From Natrialba swarupiae (GTDB lineage Archaea; Halobacteriota; Halobacteria; Halobacteriales; Natrialbaceae): 64,000 nucleotides of DNA. Positions 43,037 through 52,168 of this stretch are shown in pieces. The number at the start of each line of letters is the position of its first letter. Within the stretch, counting starts at the first letter, position 1. A program made the translations under genes and the position numbers. The notes below the pieces were generated by a model that worked only from the letters and a program-made list of their open reading frames with translations, did not search any database and was not told the origin of the DNA. The stretch is from assembly GCF_008245225.1 (NCBI RefSeq), contig NZ_VTAW01000002.1:186001-250000 (forward strand), read 5' to 3'.

Positions 43037-44059
43037 CTACCGCTTGTTCGGAACCCACTGCTCGCAGGCGTCCATGTCGTCCATCGCCCGTTCGTGGCGG
43101 GCGCAGTACGGAACCATGCCCGAGGAGGACCGAACGTACTCGAAGTGTCGGCAGTTCCCACAGTAGCGGTCGGTCGGATCGGGGTCGGGTTCGGCCGGGG
43201 CGTCGACGATCTCGGCGTCGTCGCCACCGTCCATGGGCGAGGAGACGTTGTCAGTTGTCGACCCGCCGTCGCTGGTCGGTGTCGGCGTAGCGATGCCGTT
43301 TCCGGCAGAACGACCCGACGTCCCGCCCGTCGAAGACGGACTCGAGCGAGCAGACTGGGAACCGTCGTCGTCGGCGGAGAGAACAGTTCCGTCGTCGGCT
43401 CTCGACGCCGTCTCGGTCGTCCCTTTCGATCCAGTCGAATCGGCGTTCGTCTGCGTCTCGACATCGCCGTCGGGCGTTCCGCCCAGTAGACCGATACCGC
43501 CGAATCCGCCAGACGACTGCTCTTCTTCAGGGACTTCGACGATCGTCTGGTTTCGGCGGGTGACGTTCATCTCGAGCATGCCGCCAGGGTCGTTTCGCGT
43601 CTTGAAGTTGACGACGGCGGTGAACAGACACCAGACGGCGGTGAACAGGCCGAGAAGGTAGACGGCCGAGACCTGCAGGGTAAGGTCGTCGCCGACGCCA
43701 CGCCAGTGGTAGGGGTAGGCGTACCAGAACAGTGCGACGCCCAACAGACAGAGACTCGCGCTGATCGCGGCAGCCGCCCGGACGCGACGGCCCGCGGGTA
43801 ACACTGTGAAGACGCCGACGAGCGCGACGGGAACGCCGAGGCCGGCGAGCAGACCGCCGATGCGAACCGACGCGTACGTCTCGCCCATCTCCCAGCCCAG
43901 CGAGCCGACGAACCCGCCGAAGAGATCGGTCGCCGCCAGGAGGACGGCGACGACGGCCAGGAGCGCGCCGACCAGGACGAGCGCCGTTCCCGCGTACAAC
44001 CGCCGGGGAGTGGTTACTCCCCGTGCGTTCCCCTCGTAGACGTCCGTCAGGCTTGTCAT
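43037..44059 (-). CDS. haloarchaeal four-helix membrane protein with C-terminal zinc ribbon-like motif
   Basis: A 340-residue protein. Four hydrophobic helices lie at about 23-44, 65-85, 92-113 and 130-151. A long low-complexity Ser/Thr/Gly/Asp linker (about 185-290) leads to a short C-terminal region, DRYCGNCRHFEYVRSSSGMVPYC, then ARHERAMDDMDACEQW, which has four cysteines and a histidine and probably binds zinc. The family is a haloarchaeal domain of unknown function. It converges with the YdjM-type gene (18 nt). Confidence 0.7.
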   Translation of the reverse strand: MTSLTDVYEGNARGVTTPRRLYAGTALVLVGALLAVVAVLLAATDLFGGFVGSLGWEMGETYASVRIGGLLAGLGVPVALVGVFTVLPAGRRVRAAAAISASLCLLGVALFWYAYPYHWRGVGDDLTLQVSAVYLLGLFTAVWCLFTAVVNFKTRNDPGGMLEMNVTRRNQTIVEVPEEEQSSGGFGGIGLLGGTPDGDVETQTNADSTGSKGTTETASRADDGTVLSADDDGSQSARSSPSSTGGTSGRSAGNGIATPTPTSDGGSTTDNVSSPMDGGDDAEIVDAPAEPDPDPTDRYCGNCRHFEYVRSSSGMVPYCARHERAMDDMDACEQWVPNKR

Positions 44060-44163
44060 GCGGGGTCATTCGACCTCCCTCCACAAAACGGTACGTCAGA
44101 CACAGGTCAGTTCACAGAGGGGAACGGGCGTTCGTCGGACGCGTCTCTCACCGGTTGCGAGCG

Positions 44164-45273
44164 CTACTCGAGATCCCACCACGCCGCGTAGTGGTCGACG
44201 ACCTCGTCGACCGCGGCGACCGCAGAGTCGGTATCTCCCTCGAGCCAGACGAACGGGTCGTCGATCGTCGAGTCGATGCCGAGTACGCCCTCGATCGTGC
44301 CGAGTGTCGCGTACGCGAGGTGGCTGGGGTGGTAGCCGCCTTCCTGGATCAGTGCGAGCCGACCGCTCGCGGAGGTTTCGGCGATCCGACGCGCTCGCTG
44401 ACCGAACGATTCGAACCCGGCTTTCGTCACGACGTTCCGTCCGAGCGGATCGACCGTTCCGGGGTCCCCACCGGCGCTGACCAGCAGGAGGTCGGGGTCG
44501 TACTGGCCCACGATGGGGTCGACGAGGCGGTCGAACGTCACCGCGTAGCCGTCGTCGCCGGTCCCCGGCGGAAGCGGAACGTTGACGTTGTAGCCGACGC
44601 CGTCGCCCGTCCCGTGTTCGTCCACGTTGCCCGTCTGGGGGTGAGCCTCGGGGTTCCACGAGACGTGCTCGCTGTGGAGGCTGATCGTCAGGATGTCCGC
44701 GCGATCGAAGAAGATCTCCTGCGTGCCGTTGCCGTGGTGGACGTCCCAGTCGAGAATCGCGACGCGGTCGATGTCCCCGTGTGTGAGCGCCTCCTCGGCT
44801 GCCACCGCGACGTTGTTGAAAAAGCAGAAGCCGTCGACCTGTGCCGGCTGGGCGTGGTGTCCGCTCGGTCTGACGGCCGCGTACGGGACGTCCTCGAGTC
44901 CGTGCGCGATGGCGTAGTCGGCGGCTTCGGCGGCGGCACCCGCGGCGTACCGGGCGGCCCTGTACGTCGCCTTGTTAGCGCCGGTCCCGCCGGTGATTCG
45001 GCCGCCGCCCCCAGCGCAGAACGTGCGTAACTCCTCGACGTGAGACGGATCGTGGACGCGGTGAAGCTGCTCGTCCGTCGCTTCCGGCGCGTCGCGCCAC
45101 CGAACCCGGTCCTCGAGTTCGTGACGGAGGACGTGGCGGATGTTTCGCAAGCGGACCGCCCGATCGGGGTGGGGCTGTTCGACCGCGAGTCGTCCCGTCC
45201 ACGGTGCTTCCCCCTCTCCTGCTGGCGGTTCGTGCTCGAGAAACCGCTCGTCCCAGAGTGCGGTTACCTCCAT
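44164..45273 (-). CDS. histone-deacetylase-family enzyme (acetylpolyamine amidohydrolase-like)
   Basis: A 369-residue HDAC/AcuC/AphA-superfamily protein. The active-site histidines are in RPSGHHA, zinc ligands are in DWDVHHGNG, and a further aspartate is in SAGGDPGTVDPLG (usually SAGFD). A variant phenylalanine-to-glycine change near this aspartate may alter substrate preference. In prokaryotes such enzymes remove acetyl groups from polyamines or proteins. The gene lies in a polyamine-type cluster, so acetylpolyamine is the likely substrate by context. It diverges from a class III aminotransferase and has a GGAA-N6-TTCC palindrome 40-63 nt before its ATG. Confidence 0.88.
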   Translation of the reverse strand: MEVTALWDERFLEHEPPAGEGEAPWTGRLAVEQPHPDRAVRLRNIRHVLRHELEDRVRWRDAPEATDEQLHRVHDPSHVEELRTFCAGGGGRITGGTGANKATYRAARYAAGAAAEAADYAIAHGLEDVPYAAVRPSGHHAQPAQVDGFCFFNNVAVAAEEALTHGDIDRVAILDWDVHHGNGTQEIFFDRADILTISLHSEHVSWNPEAHPQTGNVDEHGTGDGVGYNVNVPLPPGTGDDGYAVTFDRLVDPIVGQYDPDLLLVSAGGDPGTVDPLGRNVVTKAGFESFGQRARRIAETSASGRLALIQEGGYHPSHLAYATLGTIEGVLGIDSTIDDPFVWLEGDTDSAVAAVDEVVDHYAAWWDLE

Positions 45274-45291
45274 CGTCTCTGAACAGAGACG
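45274..45291 (-). promoter_or_regulatory. palindrome in the leader of the HDAC-family gene
   Basis: CGTCTCT-GAAC-AGAGACG directly precedes the start codon (one to eighteen nt upstream). On the mRNA it would form a stem just before the ATG and could affect translation. It may also bind a regulator. Confidence 0.4.
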
Positions 45292-45312
45292 ACCGACGAG
45301 TTAGGTGTACCG

Positions 45313-45336
45313 ATTGCGGAAGTGTACTTCCGCAAT
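45313..45336. promoter_or_regulatory. GGAA-N6-TTCC palindrome, site 1 (NrpR-type operator candidate)
   Basis: Arms of nine bases (ATTGCGGAA and TTCCGCAAT) surround the spacer GTGTAC. The core GGAA-N6-TTCC equals the operator of NrpR in methanogens. It lies upstream of the HDAC-family gene, in the gap shared with the class III aminotransferase and NrpR-like operon. Confidence 0.7.
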
Positions 45337-45476
45337 AGCCGTCGCGCCCGTCACTCGAGCGATCGAATAGACGGTGGGTTGAACGACTGTGGCGGCGGTA
45401 TCGAGGGAAGACGGTCGATCGATACGATCGCTGCCTGCGATAGCTATATGAGGATCCACGTCAATAGAGCAGATAA

Positions 45477-45494
45477 CCGGAAGTATATTTCCGG
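45477..45494. promoter_or_regulatory. GGAA-N6-TTCC palindrome, site 2 (NrpR-type operator candidate)
   Basis: CCGGAA-GTATAT-TTCCGG ends 8 nt before the ATG of the class III aminotransferase. It shares the GGAA-N6-TTCC core and 6-nt spacer with site 1. It would lie over the start region of the transcript that also encodes an NrpR-like regulator, which suggests autoregulation. Confidence 0.7.
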
Positions 45495-45502
45495 GTTTCG
45501 TG

Positions 45503-46906
45503 ATGACCGAGAGGAACTCGAGCCCCGACCCAGCGATCGACGAACTGCTCGCTCGCGAGTACGAACGGTATCGAGAGCGGACGCCGAACTCGAAGACGAT
45601 GGCCGACGAGCTCCGAGAGATCGTCCCGGCCGGCGTCTGCAGCACGTTCCGGGCGTACGATCCGTACCCGTTCCACGCCGAGCGTGCGGAGGGTACGACG
45701 ATTCACGACGTCGACGGCAACGAGTACCTCGACTTCGCGCTGAACAACGGAACCCAGCTCGTCGGTCACACCCATCCACGACTGACGGACGTCGCCACCG
45801 ATCAGATCGAACGAGGGACACTCTACACCCGGCCGAGCGAGCTGCTCGAGTTCGCAGCGACTCCGCTGATCGATCGGTGGGAAGCGATCGAACAGGTCCG
45901 CTTTACGAACAGCGGAACGGAGGCCGTGATGCACGCCACTCGTCTCGCACGCGCGTACACCGGACGCGAGAAGATCGTTCGAATGGAGGGAGCCTACCAC
46001 GGCGCACACGACCCGGCGCTCGTAAGCAAGATGCCGCCACTCGAGCAGGCCGGTCCGGCAGGCGATCCGCGGCCGGTCCGCGAGTCTCAGGGGATCCCGT
46101 CGTCGGTTCCCGACGACGTCCTTCTCGCTCAGTACAACGACGCAGAGAGCGTCGAAGGGTTGTTACGCGAACGCGGATCGGAGATCGCCGCAATCCTGGT
46201 CGAACCTGCCTGTCTCAACCTCGGGCTCGTCGAACCGGAGGACGGATTTTTACAGCGCCTGCGCGAACTCGCCGACGAGTACAACGTGGTGTTGATCTTC
46301 GACGAGGTGAAAACCGGCGTCAAACTCGCGCCCGGTGGCGGTGCGGAGTACTACGGCGTCCAGCCGGACCTCGTCGCGCTCGCGAAAGCCATCGGCGGCG
46401 GCTACCCGGTCGGCGCGTTCGGCGGCCGACGCGAGATCATGGAGCTGATCGCCGACGATCTGAACGACGGCGTCGCGACCGGCGCGGCACACTACGGGAC
46501 GTACAACGGAAACCCACTGTCGCTTCGCGCCGTCGGTGTCACGCTCCGGGAAATCCTGACAGACGAGGCCTACGACCACGTCGCCGACCTCAATGCTCGG
46601 CTGGCCACCGGCTATCGCGAGGTCATCGAAGACTCCGGCCTCGAGGCCCAGGTGAAAGCCGTGGGCTCTCAGGGGATGGTCCACTTCACCGAGGAGCCGA
46701 TTCGTACCTTCCGCGACTGGACGCACGTCGACGAGGAGTTCCACGAAGCCTACTGGATCGGGATGGTAAACAGAGACGTTCTTCCACACCCCCACGACGC
46801 CTCCCAGCAGTGGACGGTAAGCGTTCGACACACTGCCGAGGACGTCGACGCCCACGTCGACGCGTTCGCGGATCTCGCCACGCATTTATCCGACGCCCAA
46901 CACTAG
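45503..46906 (+). CDS. class III aminotransferase, aspartate aminotransferase family
   Basis: A 467-residue PLP enzyme. Motifs are FTNSGTEAVMHATRLARAYTG, FDEVKTG, and LAKAIGGGYPVGAFGG, where the lysine binds PLP. It is nearer to glutamate-1-semialdehyde-type members than to the second class III enzyme at 54253. The normal heme-pathway role is unlikely given the context. A polyamine or omega-amino acid is a reasonable substrate, but this is inference. A GTG one codon upstream is also possible. It is followed by the NrpR-like gene after 7 nt, and a GGAA-N6-TTCC palindrome lies directly before it. Confidence 0.9.
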   Translation: MTERNSSPDPAIDELLAREYERYRERTPNSKTMADELREIVPAGVCSTFRAYDPYPFHAERAEGTTIHDVDGNEYLDFALNNGTQLVGHTHPRLTDVATDQIERGTLYTRPSELLEFAATPLIDRWEAIEQVRFTNSGTEAVMHATRLARAYTGREKIVRMEGAYHGAHDPALVSKMPPLEQAGPAGDPRPVRESQGIPSSVPDDVLLAQYNDAESVEGLLRERGSEIAAILVEPACLNLGLVEPEDGFLQRLRELADEYNVVLIFDEVKTGVKLAPGGGAEYYGVQPDLVALAKAIGGGYPVGAFGGRREIMELIADDLNDGVATGAAHYGTYNGNPLSLRAVGVTLREILTDEAYDHVADLNARLATGYREVIEDSGLEAQVKAVGSQGMVHFTEEPIRTFRDWTHVDEEFHEAYWIGMVNRDVLPHPHDASQQWTVSVRHTAEDVDAHVDAFADLATHLSDAQH

Positions 46907-46913
46907 TCGGGCG

Positions 46914-47918
46914 ATGACGAACGATCCCGACCGGCGGACGTACGACGTGCTTCGGCTGCTGGCAGAGCACGAGCCGATCGGTAGCGTCCGCCTCACGGAC
47001 CACCTCCGAGAGCGGGGCTACTCGATCACCGAGCGAGCGGTTCGGCTCACGCTCGCCGACCTGGACGACGCTGGCCTGACCGAGAAGGTCGGCGGCAAGG
47101 GCCGACGACTCACCGCGAACGGACGCGCCGAACTCGAGCGCGGCGGCGTCCGTGGCCGGGTCGAACAGGTGCGGGAGAAACTGGCCGACATGACGAGTCG
47201 GGTTACCTACGATCCGTCGACCGATACCGGTGACGTTATCGCCGGCACCGTCACCGTCCCGCGGGCGAAACGCGACGAACTCGAGGCGGTGCTCGAACGG
47301 ATCGACGACTCCCCGCTGGGGCCGGTTGCCGCCGGTATCGAACCCGTCGACCGGAACGGAACCGACTGTCTCGAGGTGGCCGTCCCCTCGAGCGTGACGA
47401 TCGACGGCGTCTTTCTCTCACACGGGATCGAAAGCTACCCCGATACGATCGGTGTCGTCGAGTACGACCCGGACTCCGACGACGTTCCGTACGAGGGTCC
47501 AGATCAGGCGGAAAACGGTGGGGCGATCCGACGGTACACGGACGTGATCGGCGACGAACGAGCGACGCTCGACGTCGTCTCCCTGTTGATCGAAGCTCAC
47601 CGGACCGACGTGACGAGTGCACTCGACGGAGAGGTCGGGTTGCTGGTCGCCGACAACAGGGAGTTTCCGCTCGCACATTACGAAACTGCCCGCGAACTCG
47701 CGGTCGGAACCCGCAACGCACTCGGTGGTTCACTGGACGTTCGTCGACCGCGTGAGTCGGGCCCGTTTCCCTGGGGAGATCCGGGCTGGGCGTTCGGCTC
47801 ACTCACCTACGCCGGAGGATCCGAATGCGTCATTTCGGCTTGTGTAGAGGCTGACTTGGCACTCGAGTGGGAGACACTTCGGGGGCTCCGACCGCGTTCC
47901 ACTCTCACCCATGAGTGA
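46914..47918 (+). CDS. NrpR-like transcriptional regulator 1
   Basis: A 334-residue protein. Residues 5-70 form a winged helix (TYDVLRLLAEHEPIGSVRLTDHLRERGY, then ERAVRLTLADLDDAGL). Residues about 95-325 form one DUF128-type effector domain (SRVTYDPSTDTGDVIAGTV, PSSVTIDGVFLSHG, and EVGLLVADNREFP). NrpR of methanogens has two such domains and is released from DNA by 2-oxoglutarate. This one has a single domain. It is co-transcribed with the upstream aminotransferase (7-nt gap). It shares the whole layout with the regulator at 53000. Confidence 0.85.
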   Translation: MTNDPDRRTYDVLRLLAEHEPIGSVRLTDHLRERGYSITERAVRLTLADLDDAGLTEKVGGKGRRLTANGRAELERGGVRGRVEQVREKLADMTSRVTYDPSTDTGDVIAGTVTVPRAKRDELEAVLERIDDSPLGPVAAGIEPVDRNGTDCLEVAVPSSVTIDGVFLSHGIESYPDTIGVVEYDPDSDDVPYEGPDQAENGGAIRRYTDVIGDERATLDVVSLLIEAHRTDVTSALDGEVGLLVADNREFPLAHYETARELAVGTRNALGGSLDVRRPRESGPFPWGDPGWAFGSLTYAGGSECVISACVEADLALEWETLRGLRPRSTLTHE

Positions 47919-48023
47919 TTAGGTATGGTTATCTTCAAGGAATTACACCTAGTTGTGGGGTAAGTTGCCCTCGAACCGCGATCCACAATTAATATATAAA
48001 CAATTTCTGAAGTACCGTGAGAA

Positions 48024-48033
48024 GGTTTATGTA
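48024..48033 (+). promoter_or_regulatory. TATA-like element of the ABC transporter operon
   Basis: GGTTTATGTA lies about 40 nt before the ATG at 48070. Transcription would begin near 48055, just before the TGGCA-N6-TGCCA palindrome. Confidence 0.4.
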
Positions 48034-48059
48034 TTGGAAACGTAGATAGTGTGATACGG

Positions 48060-48075
48060 TGGCAAGAGTATGCCA
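48060..48075. promoter_or_regulatory. TGGCA-N6-TGCCA palindrome, site 1
   Basis: TGGCA-AGAGTA-TGCCA covers the start codon (48070-48072) of the transporter operon. It shares arms and spacer length with 54225-54240. A repressor here would block the early transcribed region. Confidence 0.6.
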
Positions 48076-49164
48076 GGACAAACACACGGACGACGGACGT
48101 TTCTCGAGCGAGCGGCCGCCGGCGGAAGCGCGGTCACGCTCGCCGGGCTCGCAGGGTGTACAGGGGTCCTCGAAGACGACACGCTGACGGTCGCCGTCTA
48201 CGGCGGCGTGTTTCAGGACGTGATGGACGAAGAGCTGTTCGCTCCGTTCGAAGAGGAGGTCGACTTCGAGGTCGAATCCGAAGCGCAGCCGACCTCCGAG
48301 GAGGCGCTCACCCAGTACGAAAACGCCGTGGGAGCGGGGGAAGCGCCCGTCGACGTCGCCATCATGGCTCAGACCGGCGTCATGCAGGGTCTGAACTCCG
48401 ATCTGTGGCACATCTGGGACCACGACGACTTCGACAACGTCGAGTACATCAGCGACGACCTCGTCGGCGAGGCCGACGGTGGAATCTCGAGCGTCGGTGC
48501 GCTGTCGTGGTATATCAACCTCGTCCAGAACACGGACGTCATCGAAGAGCCAGTCGACACGTGGGAGGCGTTGTGGGACGAGGAGTACGAGGATACGCTC
48601 GGACTGCTGGGCTACGCCTCGAACTCGTTTTTACTCGAGGTCACAGCAGAGTTACACTTTGGCGGCCAGGAGATCCTCGACGACCGCGACGGCGTGATGG
48701 AGGTCTTCGAGGAACTCGAGGGCGTAACCGACCAGGCGAACTTCTGGTACGAGAACGAAGCGGAGTTCCAACAGCGACTTCGGGACGGCGAAGTGCCGGC
48801 GGGGATGCTCTACAGTGACATTACGCTCGTCATGCAAGACGACGGCGCGCCGGTCCAGTCGAACTTCGTCGAAGAGGGGTCGATCCTCGACTCCGGACTC
48901 TGGGTTACACTCGAGACCTCGGAGGTCAAAGAGGAGGCACGGCAGTTCATCGATTATGCGAGCCAGCCCGAGGTACAGGACCTCCTCGCCGAAAATCTGT
49001 ATACGAGTCCGACGGTCGAAGAACAGTACTCCGAGATCGACGGCGAGTTGTACGAACAGATCGCCGGCCCCGGACCGGACGCCGCAATCTCACCCAAGTA
49101 CGAACTCTACGTCGAGGACGAAGACTGGGTGAGCGAACGCTGGGAGGAGTTCATCATCGGCTAA
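48070..49164 (+). CDS. PotD-type ABC transporter substrate-binding lipoprotein
   Basis: A 364-residue protein. A Tat-type signal (GRRTFLERAAAGG) ends with the lipobox LAGC, so it is exported folded and then lipid-anchored. The mature part has the periplasmic-binding fold of spermidine/putrescine-binding proteins (LTVAVYGGVFQDVMDEELF, SDLWHIWDHDDFDNVEYISDDL, GALSWYINLVQNTD). The ligand could be a polyamine or related cation such as agmatine. It is the first gene of a four-gene operon with the ATPase, the fused permease and a nitrilase-family amidase. Confidence 0.9.
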   Translation: MPGQTHGRRTFLERAAAGGSAVTLAGLAGCTGVLEDDTLTVAVYGGVFQDVMDEELFAPFEEEVDFEVESEAQPTSEEALTQYENAVGAGEAPVDVAIMAQTGVMQGLNSDLWHIWDHDDFDNVEYISDDLVGEADGGISSVGALSWYINLVQNTDVIEEPVDTWEALWDEEYEDTLGLLGYASNSFLLEVTAELHFGGQEILDDRDGVMEVFEELEGVTDQANFWYENEAEFQQRLRDGEVPAGMLYSDITLVMQDDGAPVQSNFVEEGSILDSGLWVTLETSEVKEEARQFIDYASQPEVQDLLAENLYTSPTVEEQYSEIDGELYEQIAGPGPDAAISPKYELYVEDEDWVSERWEEFIIG

Positions 49165-49170
49165 GCCAGA

Positions 49171-50265
49171 ATGAGCGGAATCTCACTCGAGGGCGTGACG
49201 AAGCGGTATCCGGGCGGCGTCCTCGCCGTCAAGGGCGTCGACATCGACATCGAAAGCGGCGAGTTCGTCACGCTCGTCGGCCCGTCGGGCTGTGGAAAGA
49301 CGACGACGTTACGGATGATCGCCGGCTTCGAGACGCCGACCGACGGGACGGTTGGAATCGACGGCGAGAACGTTACCGACGCGCCGCCCTACGAGCGCGA
49401 CACCGGGATGGTCTTTCAGGACTTCGCGTTGTTCCCCCACATGACCATCGACCAGAACGTCGCCTACGGGATGGAGGCGGCGGGCGAGTACACCGACGAG
49501 GAGATAGACGCACGCGTCGCCGAGATGCTCGAGTTAGTCGAACTCCCCGACGTCGGCGATCGGACGCCCGACCAGCTTTCTGGCGGCCAACAACAGCGGA
49601 TTGCGCTGGCTCGCGCGCTCGCTCCGAAGCCGAAGGCGCTGTTGCTCGACGAGCCACTCGCGAGCCTCGACAAGAAGCTTCGCGAGCAGATGCAAGTCGA
49701 GTTACGCCGAATCCAACAGGAGATCGGCATCACGACGGTGTTCGTCACGCACAACCAGGAGGAGGCGTTGACGATGTCCGACCGCCTCGCGGTGATGAAC
49801 GACGGCCGCTTCGAACAGATCGGACCACCGGAGGAGGTCTACGACGATCCCGACTCCCGGTTCGTCGCCGACTTCCTCGGCACCGCCAACATCTTCGACG
49901 GCACCGTCGCGTCCGTCGAAGACGGCTACGCGACCGTCGACTGTCCCGACGTGACACTCCAGTCGACGAATCCGGCCGGCGTCGAGGCCGGAACTGAGGT
50001 CTCGGTCGTCGTTCGACCCGAGCGGTTCCGACTTCGGGACGCGAGCACCGACGGCGGCGTCGGTCTCGACGCCGACGGGACCAACGTGTTCGAGGGAGAA
50101 GTCACGTTCAAACGACACCTCGGCAGCAGCGTCGAGTTCCGCCTCGAGACCGACGGCGGTCGCGAGATCGTCGTCGTCCGCCGGAGCGGGCTCGACGAAC
50201 TCGAGCCCGGCGACCGGACGACGGTCGCTATCGACGCCGAGGACTGCCGGCTCGTGGAGGCGTAG
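49171..50265 (+). CDS. PotA-type ABC transporter ATP-binding protein
   Basis: A 364-residue ATPase. Walker A is GPSGCGKTT (about 38-46), the signature is LSGGQQQR, and Walker B is KALLLDEPLASLD. The C-terminal 120 residues form the TOBE/OB domain typical of the PotA/MalK group. It powers import with the fused permease. The 6-nt gap to the binding protein and immediate junction to the permease place it in the operon. Confidence 0.95.
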   Translation: MSGISLEGVTKRYPGGVLAVKGVDIDIESGEFVTLVGPSGCGKTTTLRMIAGFETPTDGTVGIDGENVTDAPPYERDTGMVFQDFALFPHMTIDQNVAYGMEAAGEYTDEEIDARVAEMLELVELPDVGDRTPDQLSGGQQQRIALARALAPKPKALLLDEPLASLDKKLREQMQVELRRIQQEIGITTVFVTHNQEEALTMSDRLAVMNDGRFEQIGPPEEVYDDPDSRFVADFLGTANIFDGTVASVEDGYATVDCPDVTLQSTNPAGVEAGTEVSVVVRPERFRLRDASTDGGVGLDADGTNVFEGEVTFKRHLGSSVEFRLETDGGREIVVVRRSGLDELEPGDRTTVAIDAEDCRLVEA

Positions 50266-52140
50266 ATGGCGACGGAGACGCCCACGGACGACGGTGCCGG
50301 CGAGTCGGGCCGTGCGGGCCTGAAGGCGAACGCGAAGTGGTACGTCCTCTCGTACCCGCTGTTCTGGCTCGTCGCCGTCTTCCTCATCCCGCTGTCCATG
50401 CTGGTCGTGTTCAGCTTCTGGGTAAACATCCCCGGCGGGCAATACGAGATGGGCTTTACGCTCGAGAACTACGTCAGGTTCCTCACGAGCAGCCTCTATC
50501 TCGGCCAGACGTGGCTGACGATCGAACTCTCGCTCGTCACTGCAATCCTCTCGCTGGTGCTTGGCTACCCGATCGCCTACTACCTCGCGCGGATGAACCG
50601 TCCGTGGCTGCGGAGTCTGCTGTTGCTCACGATCATCTCCTCGCTGTGGGTGACGTACGTCATCCGGGCGTACGCCTGGCAGGTTATCCTCGCCTCGGGC
50701 GGCTTTCTGAGTTCCTTCGGCGTCGCCGTCGGAATCCTCTCTGAACCCCGGTCGTTCTACCCGGGCTACTGGGGGCTGGTGGTCGGCATGGTGTACGTCT
50801 TCTTGCCGTTCATGATCCTCACGCTGTACAGTAGCATCCGCAACATCGACGACGAACTGCTCGAGGCCTCGAGGAATCTCGGCGCAGGGCCGGCGAGGAC
50901 GTTCAGGAAGGTGACGTACCCGCTGTCGAAAAACGGCATCGCGAGCGGCACCGCACTCGTCTTCATCCTCGCGCTGGGTTCGTACGTCCTGCCGCGACTG
51001 CTGGGGAGTTCCGCCGAACGGACCCTGCCGGTGTTGATCGAACAGCAGATCATGAGCGAGAGCAACTACCCGTTCGGCGCTGCGATGAGTATCGGGCTGA
51101 TCGTGGTCGTGCTCGCGTTCCTCTGGGTGATGGTTCGCTTTACCAACGTGACGACCGCAAGCCTGAGCGGAAGCGACGAAATCGCAACCGACGGCGGATC
51201 CGAGGCTACACCGGCGGTCGGCTCCTCGAGTTCCCCCATAGGGATGCGCATCCGGTCTGCAGTCGTCGACGCGGCCTCGGTTGTCGGTCTCACGTACGTC
51301 GTTGCCCGAATCGCGGGGGGCGTCGACTCGCTCGTGACGACGGTAGACTCCTCGACCCGGGAATCGATCATCTGGGTGACGTTCAGAGCGTACGTCGCGG
51401 CGGCGATGGCCTTTATCGCCGTTCCGCTCGCGATCATCGTTGCGGTCTCGGTTACGCCCGAGGAGTTCCTGACGTTCCCACCGGGTGGCGTCTCGGGACG
51501 GTGGTACGTCGAGTTCTTCACCGACACAAGCTGGATGGGCGCACTCGCGAACAGCCTCGGGATCGCTCTCGGTGCGGCGATCCTCAGCACGACGATCGGT
51601 GGCGGTCTCGCGTTTGCGCTCGATCGATTCGACTACCGCTTTGGCACGATCTACGGCACGCTCGGCGTCCTCCCGATCCTCGTTCCACCCGTGATCATCG
51701 GCGTCGCCTTCCTCGTGTTCTTCCTCGAGGTCGGCCTCGCCGGCTCGCGGACGGCCATCGTCGTCGCACACGGGATCTTCTACGCGCCGTTCCCGTTCAT
51801 CCTGATCTCTCAGGGGCTTCGAGAGATCGACCGAACGTACGAGGAGGCCGCGATGAACCTCGGAGCGTCGCCGGTGCGGACGATTCGGACGATCACTTAC
51901 CCGCTCTTGCGCGCGAACGTGATCTCCGGGGCGTTGTTCGCCTTCATCCTCTCGCTCAACGAGTACATCATCGCGTGGCTGCTCTCGTTGTTCCTCGTCG
52001 AGACGATCCCGATCGAGATCTTCAACCAGCTCCGATACTCCTATCCGCCGACTATCGCGGCCGCGAGCGTGGTCTTCATCGGCCTCACCGTCGTCGTGAT
52101 GACGGCGATCGATCGGCTCTCCGGAGGGATCTGGGAGTAA
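50266..52140 (+). CDS. fused PotB-PotC-type ABC permease
   Basis: A 624-residue protein with two permease modules. The N-terminal one (about 25-300) has the EAA loop EASRNLGAGPARTFRKVTYPLS. After a hydrophilic linker of about 50 residues, the C-terminal one (about 365-620) has the loop EEAAMNLGASPVRTIRTITYPLL. In bacteria PotB and PotC are normally separate proteins. The fused form should work as one unit with two ATPase subunits. Confidence 0.93.
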   Translation: MATETPTDDGAGESGRAGLKANAKWYVLSYPLFWLVAVFLIPLSMLVVFSFWVNIPGGQYEMGFTLENYVRFLTSSLYLGQTWLTIELSLVTAILSLVLGYPIAYYLARMNRPWLRSLLLLTIISSLWVTYVIRAYAWQVILASGGFLSSFGVAVGILSEPRSFYPGYWGLVVGMVYVFLPFMILTLYSSIRNIDDELLEASRNLGAGPARTFRKVTYPLSKNGIASGTALVFILALGSYVLPRLLGSSAERTLPVLIEQQIMSESNYPFGAAMSIGLIVVVLAFLWVMVRFTNVTTASLSGSDEIATDGGSEATPAVGSSSSPIGMRIRSAVVDAASVVGLTYVVARIAGGVDSLVTTVDSSTRESIIWVTFRAYVAAAMAFIAVPLAIIVAVSVTPEEFLTFPPGGVSGRWYVEFFTDTSWMGALANSLGIALGAAILSTTIGGGLAFALDRFDYRFGTIYGTLGVLPILVPPVIIGVAFLVFFLEVGLAGSRTAIVVAHGIFYAPFPFILISQGLREIDRTYEEAAMNLGASPVRTIRTITYPLLRANVISGALFAFILSLNEYIIAWLLSLFLVETIPIEIFNQLRYSYPPTIAAASVVFIGLTVVVMTAIDRLSGGIWE

Positions 52141-52168
52141 TGTCCGTTCGAATGGAGATGAGTGGCTG

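Noticed and set aside
49702-51771. A 689-residue minus-strand frame opposite the ABC transporter genes
   Set aside because: It is dominated by R, E and D without motifs and covers PotA and the permease, whose motifs are convincing on the plus strand.
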